Numbered from the stretch's first letter, positions 51,245 through 61,800 are shown. The stretch: DNA of 64,000 nt from Tateyamaria omphalii (GCF_019802125.1 NZ_JAHVHT010000001.1:372001-436000); one strand, 5' to 3'. Made by a program: numbers and translations. The notes: generated by a model not told the origin, from the sequence alone.

Positions 51245-52548
51245 CCCGCCTCTCCGGTGATGAGGTGAAAGAACGTGCCGGTCACGTGACCCTTGCGTGA
51301 TCCGGTCTCGGGCACCGGATTGCCATCTGCATCCGCCACTCGGGCCAAGGGTTCATCCGGCTCATCCAGAATGGTCGTGTAGTGAAACTCATGCCCGCGC
51401 AGCGCCGCGCCGGCCTCAAACCCTGGCATCGGTGCATCCAGCACCGCGCGACGATAGCCCAGATGAAACTTCCGCTTTTCAAAGCTGGTCTCTAGCCCAA
51501 ACAGCCCCGTCATCTCGTGCCGCGTGCCGTCCTTGTCGGTCAGCCCCGCGCCCAGCACCATGTAGCCACCGCATTCTCCATGCACGGGCCGGGTCTCGGC
51601 ATGGGCGCGCAGCCCCGCCTTGAAGGTGGAGGCCGCCGCAAGCGTGCCGCCGTGCAATTCCGGATACCCACCCGGCAACCAGACCAGATCAGCGTCTTCG
51701 GCCGGTGCCTCATCCGCCAAAGGCGAGAAGGGCGCGATCTCGGCACCCGCTGCGCGCCAGCCCTCCAGAAGGTGCGGATAGGTAAATGAAAATGCCGCAT
51801 CTCGGGCCAGCGCGATCTTTTGCGCGGGCGGCGTCGGCAAGGGATGCGCGGTCAGTGCAGGCCCGGCCTGCGCCGCTGCCTTGATCGCCTCCAGATCAAC
51901 GTTCTCGCGCAGAAACTCCGCATAGCCCGCAATCGCGGCCTCCAGATCCGGATGCTCGACGGCCTGGATCAGCCCCAGATGCCGCTCTGGCAGCTTCAGG
52001 TCACCGCGCCGGGGCAGGCTGCCCAGCACCTTCACGCCCGCGCGCTCCATGCCCAGCCGGGTCAGCCGCTCGTGTCGGGGGCTCGCCACTCGGTTCAGGA
52101 TCACCCCGGCAAAGGGCAGGTCGGGATTGTAGCTCTTGAACCCCAGCGCCGTCGCCGCCGCCGATTGCGCCTGTCCACCCACATCGATGACCAGCACCAC
52201 GGGCCAACCCATGGTCAGCGCCGTCTCGGCGCTGGACCCGAACCCCGCTTGCCCGCGTGTGGCAACCCCATCGAACAGGCCCATGGACCCTTCGGCCACG
52301 CAAATATCGGCGCCGTCCATCTGGGCTGCAACCCCGCCCAGCAGCGCGTCATCCATTGCCCAGGTGTCCAGGTTGAACGACGCGCGGCCCGCGGCGGCAA
52401 GGTGAAAGGCCGGGTCGATATAGTCCGGCCCCGACTTGTAGGGCTGCACCACCAGCCCATCGTCCCGCAGCGCCCGCAAAAGCCCGAGCATGACAGTTGT
52501 CTTGCCTGTCCCCGATGCCGGGGCAGAGATCATCAGTCCCTTAATCAT
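51241..52548 (-). CDS. cobB: CobB, hydrogenobyrinic acid a,c-diamide synthase
   Basis: A 435-residue ATP- and glutamine-dependent amidotransferase. The N-terminal dethiobiotin-synthetase-like domain has the P-loop [19 protein letters not shown]. The C-terminal class I glutaminase domain has [13 protein letters not shown] with the catalytic Cys, and LRGHEFHYT with the partner His. It amidates side chains a and c of hydrogenobyrinic acid. The ATG at 52548 begins [12 protein letters not shown]; an ATG two codons upstream is equally possible. It overlaps cobM upstream by eight bases and cobA downstream by four. Confidence 0.95.
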   Translation of the reverse strand: MIKGLMISAPASGTGKTTVMLGLLRALRDDGLVVQPYKSGPDYIDPAFHLAAAGRASFNLDTWAMDDALLGGVAAQMDGADICVAEGSMGLFDGVATRGQAGFGSSAETALTMGWPVVLVIDVGGQAQSAAATALGFKSYNPDLPFAGVILNRVASPRHERLTRLGMERAGVKVLGSLPRRGDLKLPERHLGLIQAVEHPDLEAAIAGYAEFLRENVDLEAIKAAAQAGPALTAHPLPTPPAQKIALARDAAFSFTYPHLLEGWRAAGAEIAPFSPLADEAPAEDADLVWLPGGYPELHGGTLAAASTFKAGLRAHAETRPVHGECGGYMVLGAGLTDKDGTRHEMTGLFGLETSFEKRKFHLGYRRAVLDAPMPGFEAGAALRGHEFHYTTILDEPDEPLARVADADGNPVPETGSRKGHVTGTFFHLITGEAG

Positions 52549-53335
52549 CGCCATGGTTCCAGCTTGCCCAGGGGCTGTCCGCGCTTTGCGGACGGTAGCG
52601 CCGGTCGTAATCCGTTGAATATAGGCAGCTTTCGTCAAAACTCTCCGCCCCGATGGCCCGCCCCACAAGGATCAGCGCGGTGCGGCTGATGCCGTCGTGC
52701 ATGGTATCCTTGAGCGTGGACAGGGTGGCATGAATGATCTGCTCATCCGGCCAGCTTGCACGGTAGACAACCGCAACCGGACAATCCGCACCATACGCAG
52801 GCGTCAATTCGTCAATGACCTGATCCAGATTTCCTATGCTCAGGTGGATCGCCAATGTCGCGCCCGTGGCCGCAAAGTTGGTCAAGGTCTCACCATCCGG
52901 CATCGACGACGCCCGCCCCGGCGTCCGCGTCAGCACCACCGACTGCGCAACGCCCGGCAGCGTCAACTCCGCCCCCAGCGCCGCCGCCGCCGCCGAGAAA
53001 GACGGCACGCCCGGCGTCACTGTGAACGGAATGCCTGCTGCCTTGATCCGGCGCAGCTGCTCCCCCATGGCCGACCAGACCGACAGGTCACCCGAGTGCA
53101 GCCGTGCGATGTCATGGCCCGCCGTGTGGGCGGCTTCGATCTCCGCCATGATCTGATCGAGGTCCATGGACGCCGTGTTCACGATCTTCGCGCCCTCAGG
53201 GCAGTGGCCGAGAATGGCTTCGGGCACCAGCGACCCGGCATAAAGACAGACCGGGCACGCCGCGATCAGGTCGCGTCCACGCAGGGTTAGAAGGTCGGGC
53301 GCTCCGGGGCCTGCGCCGATGAAGTGAACGGTCAT
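52541..53335 (-). CDS. cobM: CobM, precorrin-4 C11-methyltransferase
   Basis: A 264-residue SAM-dependent methyltransferase. It has [21 protein letters not shown] at the start, [27 protein letters not shown] and [20 protein letters not shown], the CobM/CbiF pattern. It methylates precorrin-4 at C11 to precorrin-5. It is coupled by short overlaps to cobE upstream and cobB downstream. Confidence 0.95.
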   Translation of the reverse strand: MTVHFIGAGPGAPDLLTLRGRDLIAACPVCLYAGSLVPEAILGHCPEGAKIVNTASMDLDQIMAEIEAAHTAGHDIARLHSGDLSVWSAMGEQLRRIKAAGIPFTVTPGVPSFSAAAAALGAELTLPGVAQSVVLTRTPGRASSMPDGETLTNFAATGATLAIHLSIGNLDQVIDELTPAYGADCPVAVVYRASWPDEQIIHATLSTLKDTMHDGISRTALILVGRAIGAESFDESCLYSTDYDRRYRPQSADSPWASWNHGDD

Positions 53336-53688
53336 GTCTCTGGTCCTTGAGCTATGGCGCAGGTTGCCATGCGATCATTTGAGATGGTTCGAGGTCCGAT
53401 CAGTGTCGCACCCGGTCCCGCAGCAGCCAAGGCCGTTGCCTCGGCCACGCTGGGCGTGCCTTTTTCCGCGGTGCTGCGTTTGGATCGGGTCACCGTGGTT
53501 TGCGCGGCGGCGACGTCGCGCGACACTGGCAGAACGGGCACGTCGAGGTCTTTGGCAAGCACACGCAGCGCGCCTGCCTTTTCCTCAAGTGTTGCAACAG
53601 CATCCGGCGTCACTGCGTGCTGCGCCAAGGCATCCGCGACACTCTCCGCTGAAGCTTGAGTATTGAAGCCAAACCCAGCCACGATCAT
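53332..53688 (-). CDS. cobE: CobE, cobalamin biosynthesis protein
   Basis: A 118-residue protein corresponding to the C-terminal domain of CbiG. It has [21 protein letters not shown] at the start and [20 protein letters not shown] and [15 protein letters not shown] towards the end. In the anaerobic pathway the CbiG domain opens the lactone ring; the role of stand-alone CobE in the aerobic pathway is less defined. The ATG at 53688 overlaps the cobL stop (ATGA) and begins directly at the conserved part; an ATG five codons upstream is possible. Confidence 0.9.
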   Translation of the reverse strand: MIVAGFGFNTQASAESVADALAQHAVTPDAVATLEEKAGALRVLAKDLDVPVLPVSRDVAAAQTTVTRSKRSTAEKGTPSVAEATALAAAGPGATLIGPRTISNDRMATCAIAQGPET

Positions 53689-54896
53689 CGCTGAAGGCCC
53701 CATTGCACAACGGGGTAAGCTGACGTCCATCCCCGCTTCTGTCCCAGCGGAGATGCATGGCTGAGCGCGATGCGCATCAGCTCTCCGCCATGTTCGGCCT
53801 GCGCAGCGGCCAGCAGCGCTTCGCCTTCCAGAGTGACCGCGTTCACGACGAGCCTTACTTTTGCATTAAGCACGGCGTTCAGAAGTTCCCACGATAGCCC
53901 GCCGCCGACAAAGATCGCATGTGCCGCCTGCAAACCCTCGAGTACATTCGGTGCCGCACCTTCGACAATGGTCAGTCGGTTTTCCACCCCAAGCTGCTCT
54001 GCATTTTTCCGGATGCGCGATGCCCGATCGGCCCGCGGTTCAATCGTCGTTGCTGTCGTTGTCGGATGCGCCAAAAGCCACTCCAACGCGATGGAGCCAG
54101 AGCCGCCACCGACGTCCCACAGATGCTCTCCGGGTTTGGGGGCGAGTGTAGATAGCGTGATGGCGCGGACGGGGCGCTTTGTGATCTGCCCGTCGCTTTG
54201 AAAAATGGCGTCGTCTTGACCGGTTGCCACGGTTAGGGACGTACCCTTGCCCGACAAGTTGATTGCCACGCAGACGGGGTGTTCAAAAGAGCCCGCCATC
54301 GCATCCGCACGGCAGGTTGTAAGGCGATCCTGTGGCCCGCCGAGATGCTCCATCACGTGCAGGGTGCTGTCGCCGAAACCCTGCGCGATCAGGTAGCCTG
54401 CAAGCTCGGACACAGCATCGCCATCGCGCAGCGTCACGATCAGCTGCGCGCCGGGTGCCAAGTGGCGGCGCAGGCGTGTCATGGGGGCGGCGTGCAGGCC
54501 GAGGCATGTGGTTTTCTCCAGTGCCCATCCCAATCGCGCGGCGGCGAGGGAGAAGCAGGACACGCCCGGTAGAGCGGTCCACTCGGAGGGGCCGAAGCTG
54601 CGGGCGATGACGGAGCCTGCGCCGAACCAGAAGGGATCTCCGGAGGCGAGCACCACGACCTTTTGTCCCCGCAGGGACGCGAGGATGGCGATGCCGTCGG
54701 CGAAGGGGACGGGCCAGGGGATGAGATCTGTCCCCGCGGGGACACTTGTGGTTAACGCGTCGTTAACCACAAGATCGAGATGCCGCTGTGGGGCCATGAT
54801 GACCTCGGCTGCGGCCAGAGTGTCTTGACTTGCCTGGCCCAGACCGGCAACTCCGTCCTCGCCTATGCCGATGATTGTAAGCCAGGGGTCAGACAT
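53685..54896 (-). CDS. cobL: CobL, precorrin-6Y C5,15-methyltransferase (decarboxylating)
   Basis: A 403-residue bifunctional enzyme. The N-terminal CbiE-type methyltransferase domain (1-200) has IIGIGEDGVAGLG, VVLASGDPFWFGAG and LPGVSCFSLAAARLGW. The C-terminal CbiT-type domain (about 215-400) has the SAM motif LWDVGGGSGSIALEW. It methylates precorrin-6B at C5 and C15 and decarboxylates the C12 acetate to precorrin-8. Residues 41-56 (DLVVNDALTTSVPAGT) look like extra sequence and are encoded by a palindromic DNA block. Its ATG overlaps that of divergent cobK, and the gene starts the unit cobL-E-M-B-A. Confidence 0.94.
   Translation of the reverse strand: MSDPWLTIIGIGEDGVAGLGQASQDTLAAAEVIMAPQRHLDLVVNDALTTSVPAGTDLIPWPVPFADGIAILASLRGQKVVVLASGDPFWFGAGSVIARSFGPSEWTALPGVSCFSLAAARLGWALEKTTCLGLHAAPMTRLRRHLAPGAQLIVTLRDGDAVSELAGYLIAQGFGDSTLHVMEHLGGPQDRLTTCRADAMAGSFEHPVCVAINLSGKGTSLTVATGQDDAIFQSDGQITKRPVRAITLSTLAPKPGEHLWDVGGGSGSIALEWLLAHPTTTATTIEPRADRASRIRKNAEQLGVENRLTIVEGAAPNVLEGLQAAHAIFVGGGLSWELLNAVLNAKVRLVVNAVTLEGEALLAAAQAEHGGELMRIALSHASPLGQKRGWTSAYPVVQWGLQR
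54729..54773. repeat. Palindromic block inside cobL (16-base palindrome copy 3 plus 29-base inverted repeat)
   Basis: TGTCCCCGCGGGGACA at 54729-54744 is followed without gap by a second dyad. Its 13-base perfect arms CTTGTGGTTAACG (54745-54757) and CGTTAACCACAAG (54761-54773) are separated by CGT. GATC flanks both sides (54725-54728 and 54773-54777 region). The block lies in frame in cobL and encodes about 15 residues. Confidence 0.85.
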
Positions 54897-55650
54897 GCGT
54901 GCCAACCTTTTGATCCTTGGCGGAACGACCGAAGCCACGGCTTTTGCCAATGCTGCCGCCGAGAAAGGCCTGACCGGGACGGTCAGTTTTGCAGGGCGCG
55001 TGGATCGGCCCAAGCGGCAGCCCTTGCCGCAGCGCATCGGCGGCTTCGGCGGTGTTTCTGGTCTGATTGAGTATCTCCATGCGCAGAAGATCACGCATGT
55101 GATTGATGCAACGCATCCCTTTGCGGCGCAGATGAGCCGGAATGCTGTCGCTGCTTGCGCGCAAGCTGATGTGCCGCTGCTTGCTTTGACCCGTGCGCCG
55201 TGGAGCGCTCAGCCGGGCGACGACTGGACCCATGTTCCGAACATCGCGAGCGCTGTCGCCGCGCTGGATCAACCGGCCAAGCGGGTCATGCTCGCAGTGG
55301 GGCGGATGCATCTGGCCGAGTTCGCGCCGAACCCGCAGCACTTCTACCTGCTGCGTCTGGTCGATCCGCCCAAGGACCCGCCGCCCTTTCCGGGCCATCA
55401 TGTGCTGGTGTCGCGCGGGCCATTTACCCAAGACGACGACAGGGCGCTGATGCAGGACCACCGGATTGATCTGGTTGTGTCCAAGAATGCGGGCGGGACC
55501 GGGGCCTATGCCAAGATCGCGGCGGCGCGCAGTCTTGGCCTGCCCGTTGTCATGATCGACCGGCCTGCCGTGCCCGAGCGACAGGAAGCGCATAGCGTGG
55601 CCGAGGTGATGGACTGGCTGCGTCATTCGGGTGTCGACCTTGGCGTGTAG
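54895..55650 (+). CDS. cobK: CobK, precorrin-6A reductase
   Basis: A 251-residue NADPH-dependent reductase. It shows LLILGGTTEATAFANAA at the start, the family block HVIDATHPFAAQMSRNA, and near the C-terminus VVSKNAGGTGAYAKIAAAR. It reduces precorrin-6A to precorrin-6B between the CobF and CobL steps. It is the only cob gene on the plus strand. Its ATG shares two bases with the cobL ATG (CATG), and its 3' end overlaps cobJ by 28 bases in convergent orientation. Confidence 0.95.
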   Translation: MRANLLILGGTTEATAFANAAAEKGLTGTVSFAGRVDRPKRQPLPQRIGGFGGVSGLIEYLHAQKITHVIDATHPFAAQMSRNAVAACAQADVPLLALTRAPWSAQPGDDWTHVPNIASAVAALDQPAKRVMLAVGRMHLAEFAPNPQHFYLLRLVDPPKDPPPFPGHHVLVSRGPFTQDDDRALMQDHRIDLVVSKNAGGTGAYAKIAAARSLGLPVVMIDRPAVPERQEAHSVAEVMDWLRHSGVDLGV

Positions 55651-56375
55651 ACGATCGGTGCCCCGTCGCGCGCGATGATCCTTGTGCGGGATGAGCCCAC
55701 GATGACCATCGTGCGCATGTCGGCCATGTCGGGGGTCGTGTCCGGCAGGGGGACGATCCTGATCTCTTCGTCGGGTCGTGTGACGTTGCGGGCGAAGATG
55801 ACGGGGCGGGTGTCGTTGCAGGCGTCTTTCAGAACGTCCAGCGTGCGCACGAACCCTTCGGGCCGCGATTTCGAGCGCGGGTTGTAGAAGGCCATGGCGA
55901 AGTCGGCCTCTGCCGCGAGGCGCAGGCGCTTTTCGATGAGCCTCCAGGGCTTTAGGTTGTCAGAGAGGTTGATCGCGCAGAAGTCATGGCCAAGAGGCGC
56001 GCCGCAGCGGGCCGAGGCGGCGAGCATCGCGGTGATGCCGGGCAGAACGGAGATGTCGAGATTGCGCCAGTGGTCGGGGCCTGCTTCGACAGCCTCAAAG
56101 ACGGCGGCGGCCATGGCGAAGACGCCGGGATCGCCGGACGAGACGACGACGACCTTGCGCCCTTCGGAGGCCATTTCGAGGGCGTGGCGGGAGCGGTCGA
56201 TTTCGACCCGGTTGTCGCTGGCGTGCAGCGTCAGGCCGGGGCGTTCGACGATGCGGGCGACGTAAGGAATGTAGCCCACGATGTCGGTGGCCTCGGCCAA
56301 TACATCTGACACTTCGGGCGTGATGAGCGCATCATCCCCTGGCCCGAGGCCTGCGATGCGCACCCAACCGGTCAT
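55623..56375 (-). CDS. cobJ: CobJ, precorrin-3B C17-methyltransferase
   Basis: A 250-residue SAM-dependent methyltransferase. It has IAGLGPGDDALITPEVSDVL at the start, VVSSGDPGVFAMAAAVFE, VLPGITAMLAASARCGAPLG and the CobJ-typical MAFYNPRSKSRP. It methylates C17 and drives ring contraction of precorrin-3B to precorrin-4. It is the last gene of the unit starting at the DUF1636 gene and is coupled to cobI by a four-base overlap. Confidence 0.95.
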   Translation of the reverse strand: MTGWVRIAGLGPGDDALITPEVSDVLAEATDIVGYIPYVARIVERPGLTLHASDNRVEIDRSRHALEMASEGRKVVVVSSGDPGVFAMAAAVFEAVEAGPDHWRNLDISVLPGITAMLAASARCGAPLGHDFCAINLSDNLKPWRLIEKRLRLAAEADFAMAFYNPRSKSRPEGFVRTLDVLKDACNDTRPVIFARNVTRPDEEIRIVPLPDTTPDMADMRTMVIVGSSRTRIIARDGAPIVYTPRSTPE

Positions 56376-57106
56376 GGGCGGCGGCCCTGTCCGTGAACGA
56401 CGATAATCGAGAAATAGGGTGTCACTTTCCCGTCAGCCTCGCACAGCTTCTGGACGTTCTGGTTTGGCATCGCGGCGTATTCGATCAGGTAGGCGTCTTC
56501 GAACTTGCCCGCGCGTTTCAGGGCGCTGCGCACCTTGTTGATGTTGCGCCCGATTTTCATCACCACCAGCGCGTCTGCCTGTCCCATGCGGTCCACGAGC
56601 GTGTCTTCGTCGAGCGTGCCCATGAGGATCGTCAGGATGTCGTCGCCCCAAGTGATGGGCGCACCCGTCGCTGTCCATGCGCCCGACATGCCGGTGATGG
56701 CGGGGACAACTTGCACCGGAACATGGGGTTCGAGTCGTGTGTAGAGGTGCATGAAGGAGCCGTAGAAGAACGGGTCCCCTTCGCACAGCACGACGATGTC
56801 TTCGCCTTCTTCCGCAAGGCCGCGCAGGTGGGCGGTGCAGTCGGCGTAGAAGGCCGACATGACTTCGTTGTAGCGCGGGTCGGTCAGCGGGATTTCGGTG
56901 GTAACGGGGTATTCCATGGGGAATTCGATGGCGTTCTCGGCCAGCATCCCGTCGACGATGCGGCGCGCCTGTCCGGGGCGGCCGGCCTTGCGGAAGAAGG
57001 CGACGTGTTTGGCGTTCCGCACCAGCCGGTCGGCGCGGACGCTCAGCAGATCCTGCGCGCCGGGGCCGAGGCCGACGCCGTGTATGGTGCCCGGTGCTTG
57101 CGCCAT
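56372..57106 (-). CDS. cobI: CobI, precorrin-2 C20-methyltransferase
   Basis: A 244-residue SAM-dependent methyltransferase. It has IHGVGLGPGAQDLLSVRADRL, VLCEGDPFFYGSFMHLY, VVPAITGMSGAWTATG and VMKIGRNINKVRSAL, the CobI/CbiL pattern. It converts precorrin-2 to precorrin-3A. The ATG at 57106 is chosen because it overlaps the cobH stop (TAATG) and begins at the conserved part. Confidence 0.95.
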   Translation of the reverse strand: MAQAPGTIHGVGLGPGAQDLLSVRADRLVRNAKHVAFFRKAGRPGQARRIVDGMLAENAIEFPMEYPVTTEIPLTDPRYNEVMSAFYADCTAHLRGLAEEGEDIVVLCEGDPFFYGSFMHLYTRLEPHVPVQVVPAITGMSGAWTATGAPITWGDDILTILMGTLDEDTLVDRMGQADALVVMKIGRNINKVRSALKRAGKFEDAYLIEYAAMPNQNVQKLCEADGKVTPYFSIIVVHGQGRRP

Positions 57107-57735
57107 TATTCTTTCCGGCTCGCGATGGCGTTGACCGCCGCCACCGTGATGGCGCTGCCGCCGAGCCGCCCTTGCACGATGCAGCACGGGACGGGTTGGT
57201 CGGCCCAGAGGGCGTCTTTGGATTCCACTGCGCCGACGAAGCCCACGGGGCAGCCGATGATGGCGGCGGGGCGGGGGCAGTCGGGGTCTTCCAGCATGTT
57301 TAAAAGGTGGAACAGCGCGGTGGGCGCGTTGCCGATGGCGACGACTGCGCCTTTAAGGTAGCGCCGCCAAAGCTCGAGCGCGGCGGCGGAGCGGGTGTTT
57401 TGCATCTCTGCTGCCAGTTCGCGGACGCCGTCGTTGTGAAGGGTGCAGATGACTTCGTTGTTTGCTGGTAGGCGGGGGCGCGTGATGCCTTCGCTAACCA
57501 TGCGGGCGTCGCAGAGGATTGGCGCGCCTGCTTCGAGCGCCGTGCGGGCGGCCTGGACGAAGCCAGGGGAGAAGCGGCAGTGCTGTTCCAGGCCCACGAG
57601 CCCTGCCGCGTGGATCATGCGGACGGCGACTTGCTCTTCGTCTGTGTCGAAGCGGGCGAGGTCGGCTTCGGCCCGGATGGTGGCGAAGCTTTGCAGGTAG
57701 ATCGCCGCGCCGTCGGTTTCGTATTCGTAGGGCAT
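57106..57735 (-). CDS. cobH: CobH, precorrin-8X methylmutase
   Basis: A 209-residue isomerase. It has VRMIHAAGLVGLEQHCRFSP with the catalytic histidine, PILCDARMVSEGITRPRLP and AIIGCPVGFVGAVESKDAL, all CobH/CbiC signatures. It moves the C11 methyl group to C12, turning precorrin-8 into hydrogenobyrinic acid. It follows cobG by one base and overlaps cobI by one. Confidence 0.96.
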   Translation of the reverse strand: MPYEYETDGAAIYLQSFATIRAEADLARFDTDEEQVAVRMIHAAGLVGLEQHCRFSPGFVQAARTALEAGAPILCDARMVSEGITRPRLPANNEVICTLHNDGVRELAAEMQNTRSAAALELWRRYLKGAVVAIGNAPTALFHLLNMLEDPDCPRPAAIIGCPVGFVGAVESKDALWADQPVPCCIVQGRLGGSAITVAAVNAIASRKE

Positions 57736-57736
57736 T

Positions 57737-58831
57737 TTAGCTCGCTGGCGTCAGGAGGTCTTTGGCCGTGAGGCCGGTTGCGCGCGGGGCATCCCATGGA
57801 TGGCCGTTTTCCACAAGGTCGAACGTGCCGTCGCGGCCCACGAGCGTGGTTGTCGCACGGCGGGGATGGGCGCAGCCCTTGTCGCAGCCGGAGACGTGGA
57901 GGCCGGGTGTGGCCATTTGGCGGGCGAGTTGCCGCGTGTCGACGGTGGCTGCTGCGCAGGCGGGGGCGCCGGGGCAGGCGTGGGTGTGCAGGAGCGGGTC
58001 GTTTGCGTCGGTGATGAAGCCGTGTGGGGCGCAGGGTGTCGCGTTTTCGAGGATGAAAAGCCGCCATGGGGTGACGCGGAGAGTGGTGGCTTGGCTGTCA
58101 TTGATTAGGGCGGCTAGGGCGGTCGCGTCGATGCTGCCGAAGGGCGCGCCGTAGGTGGTGCCGCCGGGTTGGAGTGGGGGTGCAGCGGCGGCGGGCGATG
58201 TGTCTTGCCAGTCGGCGGGCAGCGGTGTGGATTTCAGGTGTTTTGCCATGCGTCCGGAGGCTGGGCCGTTGGTGGAGACAAACCATTTGGCAAGGTCGAG
58301 GAGGGTTTGGGGCGCTTCGGCTTCGGTGATTGCTTTCCCGTTGGGAGCGCCGTCTGCACGAAGGACGAGGGTGTCTGCGCTGCGTTCGAAGCGGAAGTCG
58401 GCGGATGTGTTCGTGAGGATCGGCTGCGGGCCGGTGTCGATGGCGATGCCCATTTTTGCGGGCAGCGTCGGCATCTTCGGTAGCGTGTCGAGGATGGCGG
58501 TGTGGAGGCGGGTGGTGAGGTCTCCGTCCTGCCAGAGCGGGATGGTGACGATGTTGCGTTTGGCTTCGGCCTCGGGTGTCGCGTCGATGAGGTCTAGGGA
58601 TTGGAGTTGGGTGAGGACCGTCTGGTGGTCGTGTTCCTTGATGCCGCGCATCTGCAGGTTGGCGCGGCTGGTGAGATCGATGATGCCGTTGCCATGGCTT
58701 TGTGACAGGGTGCAGAGGCCGAGGATCTGGTCACGGGTGAGCCGTGCAAGACGGGGGCGGATGCGGACGATCAGCCCGTCGCCGGACATCATGGGGCGCC
58801 AGGCGCCGGGGCACCAGCCTTTGATACTCAT
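57737..58831 (-). CDS. cobG: CobG, precorrin-3B synthase
   Basis: A 364-residue oxygen-dependent monooxygenase of the nitrite/sulfite-reductase family. It has the ferredoxin-like repeat block LTSRANLQMRGIK near residue 60. The C-terminal iron-sulfur cysteines are in HACPGAPACAAAT and SGCDKGCAHPRR. It hydroxylates precorrin-3A and forms the gamma-lactone of precorrin-3B, the step that marks the aerobic pathway. It is coupled to cobN by a four-base overlap. Confidence 0.94.
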   Translation of the reverse strand: MSIKGWCPGAWRPMMSGDGLIVRIRPRLARLTRDQILGLCTLSQSHGNGIIDLTSRANLQMRGIKEHDHQTVLTQLQSLDLIDATPEAEAKRNIVTIPLWQDGDLTTRLHTAILDTLPKMPTLPAKMGIAIDTGPQPILTNTSADFRFERSADTLVLRADGAPNGKAITEAEAPQTLLDLAKWFVSTNGPASGRMAKHLKSTPLPADWQDTSPAAAAPPLQPGGTTYGAPFGSIDATALAALINDSQATTLRVTPWRLFILENATPCAPHGFITDANDPLLHTHACPGAPACAAATVDTRQLARQMATPGLHVSGCDKGCAHPRRATTTLVGRDGTFDLVENGHPWDAPRATGLTAKDLLTPAS

Positions 58832-61800
58832 TGCGCTGCTTCCAGGCTGGCGCGGATGGAGTTGCGGCGGGTGTGCCAGAGGCCCGCGGCATCAAGGGCG
58901 GCGAACTGGTCCTGCATTGCTTGATAGGCGCCGGGGTTCGCGTCCTGGAGGAAGGCCGTGACTTCAGGGTCGCCAAGGGTGGCGTCGTGGTAGGCGTCGA
59001 AGAGGTGCGGGCCGACGACGCCCGCGAGGTGGGCGAAGGCGGCCATGTGGTCGAGGGTGGCGGCGATTTCGGCCCCGCCGCGGAAGCCGTGGCGCATCAT
59101 GCCTGCGAGCCAGTCGGGTTGGGTGGCGCGGGCCTGGACGACGCGGGCGATCTCTTCGGGCAGGGTGCGGGCGCGGGGGCGGTCGGGTTGGGTTGTGTCG
59201 AGGTGGTAGAGCGCCGCCTCGCCGCCTGTGACCGCCTGGGCAGCGGCAAAGCCTGCTTCGTGGGCGGCGTAGTCGGAGGCGAGGAGGATGTCCGTTTCGG
59301 GGAGGTCCTGCAGGTGGACGAAGCTGTCGGCCTGCGCGACACGTTCTCGGATCCCGGCCTCATCCTTTACAGTTTTCGTCCCGTCAAGGGCGTAGGCGCT
59401 GGCGGCCAGCCAGGCGTTGCCTGCGGCGGTGCGGGCCTCGTCCGTGAAGGTTTCGATGTCGGCGCCCATGCCGAGGCCGAAGCTGCCGGGGGCGGGGCCA
59501 TAGACGCGGGCCGTGGCTGCGTGTCCTGCGTAGGGGTTCCAGTCTGGGGCCTCGTCGCGCGCAGCCAGCGCGCGGACGGCTTGGGAGAAAAGGGCAGAGA
59601 GCGTTGGGAACACATCGCGGAAGAGGCCAGACACGCGCAGGGTGACGTCGATGCGGGGGCGGTCGAGGTCGGTGATGGGCAGCACTTCGATGCCCGAGAC
59701 CCGTTCGGAGCCTTGGTCCCAGACAGGTTTGACGCCGAGCAGGTGGAGGGCCATCGCGAACTCCTCGCCCGCCGTGCGCATGGTGGCGGAGCCCCAGAGG
59801 TCGACGATCAGGCCCCGGGGCCAGTCGCCTTCTTCCTGCAGGTGGCGGCGGACGAGTTCTTCGGCCAGTTTCACGCCTTGAGCATAGGCCGCGCGGGTTG
59901 GCACAGAACGCGGATCGGTGGTGTAGAGGTTGCGGCCCGTGGGCAGCACGTCGCGCCGTCCACGATGGGGCGAGCCGGAGGGGCCGCCGGGGATGCGCTT
60001 GCCATTGAGCGCGTCGATCAGGGCGGTGCGTTCGGTTTCGGCCGAGATACCGTCACCGTAGGGTGTGCCTTGAGGCGCACCGCGGCCCCAGACATGCAGT
60101 CCATCGCCGAACTGGCTTTCCTTGATGTCGCAGACAAAACGGTCGATGCGGGTGATGGCCTCGGCCGAACAGGACGCGCGGTCGAGGCCGAGGTCGTTTT
60201 CGACGCCGATGGCCTGCGCCTCGGCCCGGATGTCCTCTTGCAGCCGGTCGCGGCGTTTGGGATCGAGGCCGTCGGCGTTTGAGAACTCATCGAGCAGGGT
60301 TTCTAGGCGGATGAAGCGGTCAGGTGTGGCGCTGTCCTTCATTGGCGGCGGTAGGTGGCCGAGGGTGACGGCGCCGATGCGGCGTTTGGCTTGGGCGGCC
60401 TCGCCGGGGTCATTGACGATGAAGGGATAGATGACGGGCATTGTGCCGGTGAGCGCTTCGGGCCAGCATTCGTCCGAGAGCGCCACGGATTTGCCGGGGA
60501 GCCATTCGAGCGTCCCATGGGCGCCGATATGGATCAGCGCCTCCGTTTGGCCTTGGAGCCAGAGGTAGAAGGCGACATAGGCATGGCGCGGGACGCGGGA
60601 GAGGTCGTGGTAGTCGTCGTCGCGTGCTTTGGGGTGTCCGCGTTCGGGTTGCAGGGCGATGAGCACGTTGCCTCGGCGCGTGGCGGGGAAGTGGAAGTGG
60701 CCCTCGTCGGTATCCTCCTCGGGGCTGCCCCACGCAGCGGCGAGGTCGTTTTGGAGGGACCGTGGCAGGTGCGCGAGGGCGGCTTGGTAATCTTTCAGCG
60801 CCCAGCGGATCGTTTCAGTTTCGAGAGCGGGCGCGATTGGAACGGCGTCTGTTCTGTGGCCTGAATCCTTGAGGTCGGACAAGATCGCTTCGGCAGAGGC
60901 CAGCGCGTCGAGGCCCACGGCGTGGGCCATGTTCCAATCCTTGCCCGGATAGGTGCTGAGCACCAGCGCGAGGCTGCGGTCCTGAGCCGGGGTGGCAGCG
61001 AGGTCGGTCCAAGCTTTCACCCGGTCGGCCACGGCGTCGATACGTTGCACATCTGCCGCATGGGCGTAGCGGGCGAATTGCAGGGCCTCATCGCGAACCT
61101 GCGGTTCCTTGAACGATGCGACGCCGCCAAACAGGCGCCCGTCCACTTCGGGCAACACCACATGCATGGCGAGGTCGGCGGGCGACAGGCCGCGTTCAGC
61201 CTCGGCCCATGCGTCGCGGGTGGAGGTGGCGAGCGCCATCTGGAACACAGGGACGTTGCCTGCGTCGAGCGGGGAGGTGCCGTTTGCGCCGATGCCGGAG
61301 AAGGCGGTGGCGTTTACGATGGCGGCGGGTTTCAGATGCGCGATCTGGCGAGCCATCCATGCCGCCGGTTCGGGGGCCTTCAATGACGGGGCAAAGAGGC
61401 CGAGGACGCGGAAGCCGCGTTTGCGCAGGGCTTTGAACGTGGCTTCGATGGGGGAGAGGTCGGCAGCGGCGAGGTAGGCGCGGTAGAAGGTGACGATGAC
61501 CAGGGGTTTGTCGTCTTCGATTTGGATCAGGGGGCAGGCGACGCCGTCTTCGGGGGTCCATGCGCCGACGGTCGGCAGGGCTTTGGAGCCTTTGACCGGG
61601 CCTGCGTATAGGCCGGAGGCGAGGGCCATTTGCGCGAGGGCTGCTTGGGCCGCGACCGCGCCGCCCGTGTCGCAAAGATGCGCAAGGCGGCGGAGGGTGG
61701 AGACAGGGAGGGTTGAGACCTCGTCCAGTCGTGGGTCGGGGCGGCCATCGGCGGGCAGGACGGCGAGGGCGATACCCTTCTGGCGGCAGAGCGCTTCGAC

